DNA of 64,000 bases. Origin: Tridacna crocea (lineage: Eukaryota > Mollusca > Bivalvia > Cardiida > Cardiidae). How positions within the stretch are numbered: the stretch's first letter is position 1; each line of letters begins with the position of its first letter. The notes under the pieces were generated by a model. The model ran no database searches. It was given only the letters and a program-made list of their open reading frames with translations, and was not told where the DNA came from. The DNA lies in contig OX031059.1 of the NCBI GenBank assembly GCA_943736015.1, positions 48,557,159 through 48,621,158 of the forward strand, written 5' to 3'. The translations under genes and the position numbers were made by a program. Shown piece by piece: positions 59,552-64,000 of this stretch.

Positions 59552-60420
59552 CTTTTGACTCATCTACTCGTTCTATAACATAAATGTAGAAAAATACATA
59601 GGGCCATCAAAAGCACTTGGAAAATTAGTCAAAAACAGGTGTCAGTAAAAATAACTTCGTCATTGGTACGAGCGTATCATCGACGATACTGTGAGTTCTA
59701 GATTTTTACCAACACACACTTTGACCCAAAAACTAGGCTGACTTGAGCAGGTATCATATGTATCCATGTGTCACCTGTAAAATTGAAGATGTGCTATAGA
59801 TTCATAGCAGATAGTTTTTAGGACCCTGTTTGTGTTTTGTTGGGGTTTTTTTTACCTCAAGACGTTATGTCGATAAGTATCTGTTTTAACCAATGATACA
59901 GATAGACTCTTAACTGGACAAGAAAATTATAAGCTCGTTCACATTGAAAGCATTTTGTACACGACAACTTTGTCTTTGGCACGGTAAAAAAAATTCAGGT
60001 GAAGGACAAAAATGGTGGTCACCAACATTTCTCCTTTTTTTTTATTTTCTTAAATGTCTCAAGGTCATAAACACGTGATCGTCTGATTAATTTATAAAGT
60101 GTGGTGTCGTCCACTTTGCTACCCATGTTTCTTTTATCTGTCTTTATCTATAAGCTATACAACTAGGCTAATGTTTGGATGATGGACGCATTGTTCCCTC
60201 TGAAAACCACCCCGTTTAATCCCTCTCCTCACTGATTTATATCATTAAAGTCGACCACGTGATTTTACAGGTATTTATAGTATATTCGGGGGTGCGCAAA
60301 TGAATAAAATACGGATGTTGAAGTGAAAAATGTTGCAAATGTGGGTAGAACATTGCATGGTGAAAATGTAGGAAGTAAATTGAAAATATGTCAATAAATA
60401 CATTTTGTTTGAAACACTAG
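59552..60420 (+). other. Probable 3' untranslated region of the GPCR gene
   Basis: AT-rich, non-coding sequence follows the stop codon. Two AATAAA hexamers at 60303-60308 and 60393-60398 are the first plausible poly(A) signals. A decayed family A element sits inside it (about 59914-60090). The true cleavage site is not determined. Confidence 0.45.
59914..60090. repeat. Decayed family A element in the 3' UTR
   Basis: TTAA at 59910-59913, TTCACATTGAAAGCATTTTG and GGTGGTCACCAACATTTCTC are traces of the arms and core. Confidence 0.5.
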
Positions 60421-61384
60421 ATCTTCCTTTTTATACTGTTACCAGTTCTGTATTCTTGAATTTTTTTCCCTTTGCAACTTTGCAGAACGTTGAAACTTAT
60501 ACATCATGATATTTCGGAGAACGTAATGTTAACTGTTCAGTTTTAGGATCGAGGTAAGGAAAAAAGGGAAATAACGCAAAGAAACATAAAACAGCTCAAA
60601 TTATATTGTTTCAAATGATTTTCTCTCTGCAAGTGTTCCTATCTACGTGTAAAATTTCATGTATCTGAACGTTAAAGAATGCAAGTTCTGGTCAAAACAA
60701 GCAACTAATACCACAACAGGATGAAATGTTACGGAAAATAGAGGTAACCTTTCTAAAATCTGCTGTTTGTCTCATTGATGATTTCTACCTATGAATACAT
60801 TTTCTGAAAATGTATTATCAGGTAAAATACCCAACAGGCAAGAACAAAGTAGCTTTCTCGAAGCTATCATTGAACATTTAAGTGTGTGTGTGGGTGTGTG
60901 TTTGTACCTCAGGAACACTTCATTTATCGTGTGTATATGCTGTGAGTATGGACCATGTCTAAAATATTTCTTTTTTTTCTAATAGAAAAGACTTTTCTAA
61001 TGGAGATTTAAAGCAATGGGTGAATCGAAAACATTAGTGTGCAACACCCGACGTTACTGCTTACTCTTTGTACGGAATTTTTCTAGAGGTTTTCGTGGAC
61101 GCCGAACACAAGACCGGACTCACGAGGGGTTGTCTCAAAAAACAAAAAGCGATAACTGCTGTATCGAAGGGGAAACTATTTCGAATACCATCTTATTAGA
61201 GCATGTAGTGTAATTTATTAGCAGTTCAACTCATCGTATTCCTTATATAGACCAACTTGTTAACATAATCACCTGATGTATCCAAATCGAAACAATCGAT
61301 TTGTTTTCCTGTAAGTTAGCTAATTACCCTATAAAAATTTTAATAGCCTACTGTTCGAGATCTTTGAAAGCATATATACATGTA
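60421..61384. other. Downstream sequence, no supported gene
   Basis: A (GT)n patch lies near 60882-60902. A 65-codon frame at 61016-61213 with a basic segment (SRGFRGRRTQDR) is open to TAA but matches no family I know; it is too short to call. Confidence 0.4.
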
Positions 61385-61500
61385 CACAGTTTTATAAGCT
61401 CACCTAAAAATGCTTTAGATCACTTACCGTGATTGCTTCCTATCCGTCATCGTCCGTCCGTACATCCATCCGTCTACAATTACTCAAAGTCTTTCAATAA
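61385..61500. repeat. Dispersed repeat with GTCC tract
   Basis: TATAAGCTCACCTAAAAATG, GATCACTTACCGTGATTGC and CGTCCGTCCGTACATCCATC resemble the common mollusc repeat that ends in a GTCC run. Confidence 0.55.
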
Positions 61501-61699
61501 AAAGCTTTTAATTGGTGGAAAAGGTATGCAGTATAAATTAATGAAGTGAACGGGTAATATGTAAAACCCGTTGATAATAAAAAAGAGTAAATTGAATTGA
61601 AAATGAGACAACCCTGCACAAAAGTCCGCAGTCCGCCGTCCCCTGTCGTCTTGGGCGTTCGTTAAAAAGTTCTAGTTGTAACGTGAAGAACAAGAAAAC

Positions 61700-61847
61700 C
61701 GGTGACTGCCAATCCAAGTTCCGACAGGACCAAAACTCTTATCGAGGATCGAAGGAACCCTCTGTGGCTCTATGAAGATGAAGGATTTGAAACAGAGAGT
61801 CTCCAGGTTGGAGCTGCACTCGAAGAGCTAACTGATGATTTTTTGAA
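61700..61847 (+). CDS. Weak candidate coding exon downstream of the GPCR
   Basis: The frame starting with ACA near 61692 is open through 61847 and reads like protein (TKTLIEDRRNPLWLYEDEGF, later GAALEELTDDFL). It ends exactly at a consensus donor, AA|GTGAGT. The base composition is less AT-rich than its surroundings. A possible acceptor AG lies at 61726-61727 but has no good pyrimidine tract, so the left border is uncertain. I recognise no family. It may be an exon of the next gene, an alternative exon or a relic. Confidence 0.3.
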
Positions 61848-62098
61848 GTGAGTAAAGTGTCACTTGCTGTGCTGGTGCAAGAATTCCACCATCATACGAG
61901 TAAAATAATGTCACAAGAGAATTATAAGCCAAGAAAACAAACAAAATCTTCCTGATTTTAACGCTCGGTAAAAGTTAGCCGTCGGACTCGATATAGGCTA
62001 CTTCAAGCACTTTGTTATTTAGGTAGTTATGGTAACAGCATCAACCGTTAACGACACTCTATGATACCAATAATACTCGATGATCTGAAGACATTTAA

Positions 62099-62316
62099 CC
62101 CTTTCCCAAACGACAAACTTTTGGGATAGACCAAATTGAAAGCATTTGTAGACAACAATTCAGCTCCTGCTGAAAAGATTATTTCTGTCTATGATAGGGT
62201 TGCAAACATTGTGGGAAAAGGAGAAAATGCTGGTTACCAGCATTTTCTCCTTTTCACACAATGTTTTCAAAAGGCTGCTATTCCAGACCCGTAAAAAAAC
62301 CAGGGATTAATAAGGG
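62099..62316. mobile_element. Family A TTAA element
   Basis: TTAA lies at 62095-62098 and 62317-62320. The left end is CCCTTTCCCAAACGACAAAC. The right end has been altered to CAGGGATTAATAAGGG. The core GGAGAAAATGCTGGTTACCA and its complement is intact. Confidence 0.88.
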
Positions 62317-62320
62317 TTAA

Positions 62321-63116
62321 TAAAATGATAAAATCCCTATCAATTAACAACTGTTACAACAGGTTTGCCTCTTTCAAGTAATGAAAAATTATACAAATCC
62401 GATCAGAAAATTGATAAGATTTCAGTTTAACGTCGCCATATGAAATTGTCAAATAGCTATTTGGAAAGCAGTGTGGCTGACGTTTACCAGTTAAGAAAAA
62501 AAAAACAATGTTCTGATTAGATTTTGTGTACCAAAACTCTTCGAAGAGGCAATTAAACTGACATACTTCGCAAAAAAAGGATGGTTAAATTCATAGCGTT
62601 AACTCATTGACACAACTAGATTTTACCGCCGTATATGCATCACAACTACAAATAACAATCCGACAGAGACAGTTTTATCAGTTCAAAGTGTTGTCATTTA
62701 CACTTAGCTCTATGCCATTTGCAAACATTTTACTATGATGAAACTGACTCTAAGTAGATCTATAGGAAGAAAAATACAGTTGAAAAGTGGCATAAAAAAT
62801 CTACATAAAATACCAGGTTTTCAAGATCAGGGTAGGAACATTTACCACTCGATCCCGACTTTTAACCATATTGAAGGAACAGAAGAAAGTTTTAAAAACA
62901 AGCATTTTTCCATTTTTTTTTTTCGTGTTTTTCACCCTTTCAACAACATTTCAAGATTTTGTTGTTTGGTAAAAAGCTAAAGTCTAGATTTTATTCAGAA
63001 ACTTATGATGTAAAAGGATACTACTGATAAACTTATACACACGGACTCGTAAACAGATAAAAGCAAGGGGTCAAGTTTCTCATTACAGTGATATTGGTGA
63101 ATATGGATACTCTTGG
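62321..63116. other. Downstream sequence with a family A trace
   Basis: At about 62840-62985, GATCCCGACTTTTAACC, AAGCATTTTTCCATTTTTTT and TTGTTGTTTGGTAAAAAGC follow the element order, but decayed. Confidence 0.4.
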
Positions 63117-63120
63117 TTAA

Positions 63121-63333
63121 ATCATTACCAAACGACAAAATTTTAGGCTTGTCCACAATCGAAAGCATTTGCAGACTACAAATAAAAGTAACTGAAAATT
63201 CGTTTTGTGAAGGTTAGAAAACATTGTGGGAAAAGGAGAAAGTGCTGGTCACCAGCATTTTCTCCTTTTCCCACAATGCTTTCTAAGGCTTCTTTCGCAG
63301 GGTTGTCAAAAGTAGGGATTGTGTAGTAATGGG
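63121..63333. mobile_element. Family A TTAA element, GTGTGGTAATGGG type
   Basis: TTAA lies at 63117-63120 and 63334-63337. The left end is mutated (ATCATTACCAAACGAC) and the right end is GTGTAGTAATGGG. The core is GGAGAAAGTGCTGGTCACCA and its complement. Confidence 0.85.
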
Positions 63334-63337
63334 TTAA

Positions 63338-64000
63338 GTCTTAAGCTAGAACCTATTAGATCTACCCTGCCTCAAATGAACTTCTTGTAACATCGGTATT
63401 TTCAAGATTTTTATACATAATAAAAAGATCATGATAACTGAGGACTGCAACTTTGTAGGATGTTTTGGATGATTGCTATTCAGAGTTTGTACAGAAAATA
63501 AAAAGGATAAATTTATCTTCTTTTCATCAAATACTTCTCCATGCCGCAACCTTGTTTGATCTATTAAGCTGTTTGTTTCCGAAAGCTAACTGTAGATCGA
63601 GTAGGTTCACTTGTCAGTGCAGGCATTTCGTTATATTCCACAATTGCGCTGGATGTAACATTGAAATATCATCAGGGATAAAATTGTATGTAAGTGGTTA
63701 GAACTTGACTTATGAGCTCATCAAGTATTTTCATTCATACATTCTTTCTCATGAAAGAAATGCAAAGACATTCTGAAGTAGGAACAAATAGATAAGAGGA
63801 GGTAAGTCTTATTTTAGTCAAAGGTTATCAGTTTCATCAAAGGGGAATGAAATGGTTTACCGTCTTTTTGTCTGCCAGCTTGTTCCTAGTTTCGTCTGTC
63901 TACTCACTGGCTTGCCTATACGATAAATTGAGAATAGTATCACTTATGATGAGAGTGAATATCAGAATCTATTTCATGCTTTCCGGTACTTTATCGAAAA
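63338..64000. other. Window end, nothing recognised
   Basis: Short frames at 63346-63549 (minus) and 63465-63701 (plus) have no recognised domain. No repeat family was identified. Confidence 0.4.

Overview
The window looks like nuclear DNA from an animal, most likely a mollusc and probably a bivalve. It is AT-rich and intron-dominated. Coding exons are small, with GT/AG borders, and lie in tens of kilobases of short inverted-repeat elements, GTCC/GGAC simple repeats and decayed transposons. There are no bacterial-style operons, no CRISPR array and no convincing complete non-coding RNA gene. The taxon is inferred from repeat style and gene structure; no search was possible.

One gene is well supported. 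It is the 3' part of a plus-strand class A (rhodopsin-like) peptide-type G-protein-coupled receptor. Five exons are visible: 688-809 (TM3 up to the ERY motif), 2048-2171 (intracellular loop 2 and TM4), 29213-29415 (extracellular loop 2 and TM5), 57960-58059 (intracellular loop 3) and 59135-59551 (TM6, TM7, tail and stop). All splice borders and phases agree. The start codon, N-terminus, TM1 and most of TM2 must lie upstream of base 1. Two introns are about 27.0 and 28.5 kb. Directly upstream of the TM5 exon, 28839-29184 holds up to three decayed tandem copies of that exon.

Most of the rest is mobile-element debris. The dominant family (A) is about 210-220 bp with CCCTTTCCCAAAC-like ends, TTAA on both sides and a near-perfect central hairpin. 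This fits non-autonomous piggyBac-type elements. Two copies sit in sequences for which an unfilled copy is also present in the window, so the TTAA target duplication can be read directly. Family B also uses TTAA and CCC ends but has a different hairpin (AGATCAGACTGCAC). Other families are: C, about 250 bp with GCAACACGCG ends and two hairpins; D, ends like GGTCCGTATTCACCAACC; E and F, dispersed repeats; G, GTGACCCATCACGCAAAAAG ends; H, AAAAAGTATCGAC hairpins; J, hairpins with GTACTCATTAGAATCGTC arms; and a CCGG-ended multi-palindrome. There is also a 557-bp element with TA flanks, a mariner transposase relic, a LINE reverse-transcriptase C-terminal relic, tRNA-derived SINE heads and a 2.1-kb minisatellite of about 57-bp units.

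Region by region: 1-2.2 kb holds two receptor exons among repeats; 2.2-29.2 kb is intron with repeats, LINE and mariner relics, an unexplained 182-codon reading frame and the exon relics; 29.2-29.4 kb is the TM5 exon; 29.4-58 kb is intron with the minisatellite and many inverted-repeat elements; 58-59.6 kb holds the last two exons; 59.6-64 kb is the 3' untranslated region and downstream DNA, with one weak candidate exon at 61700-61847.
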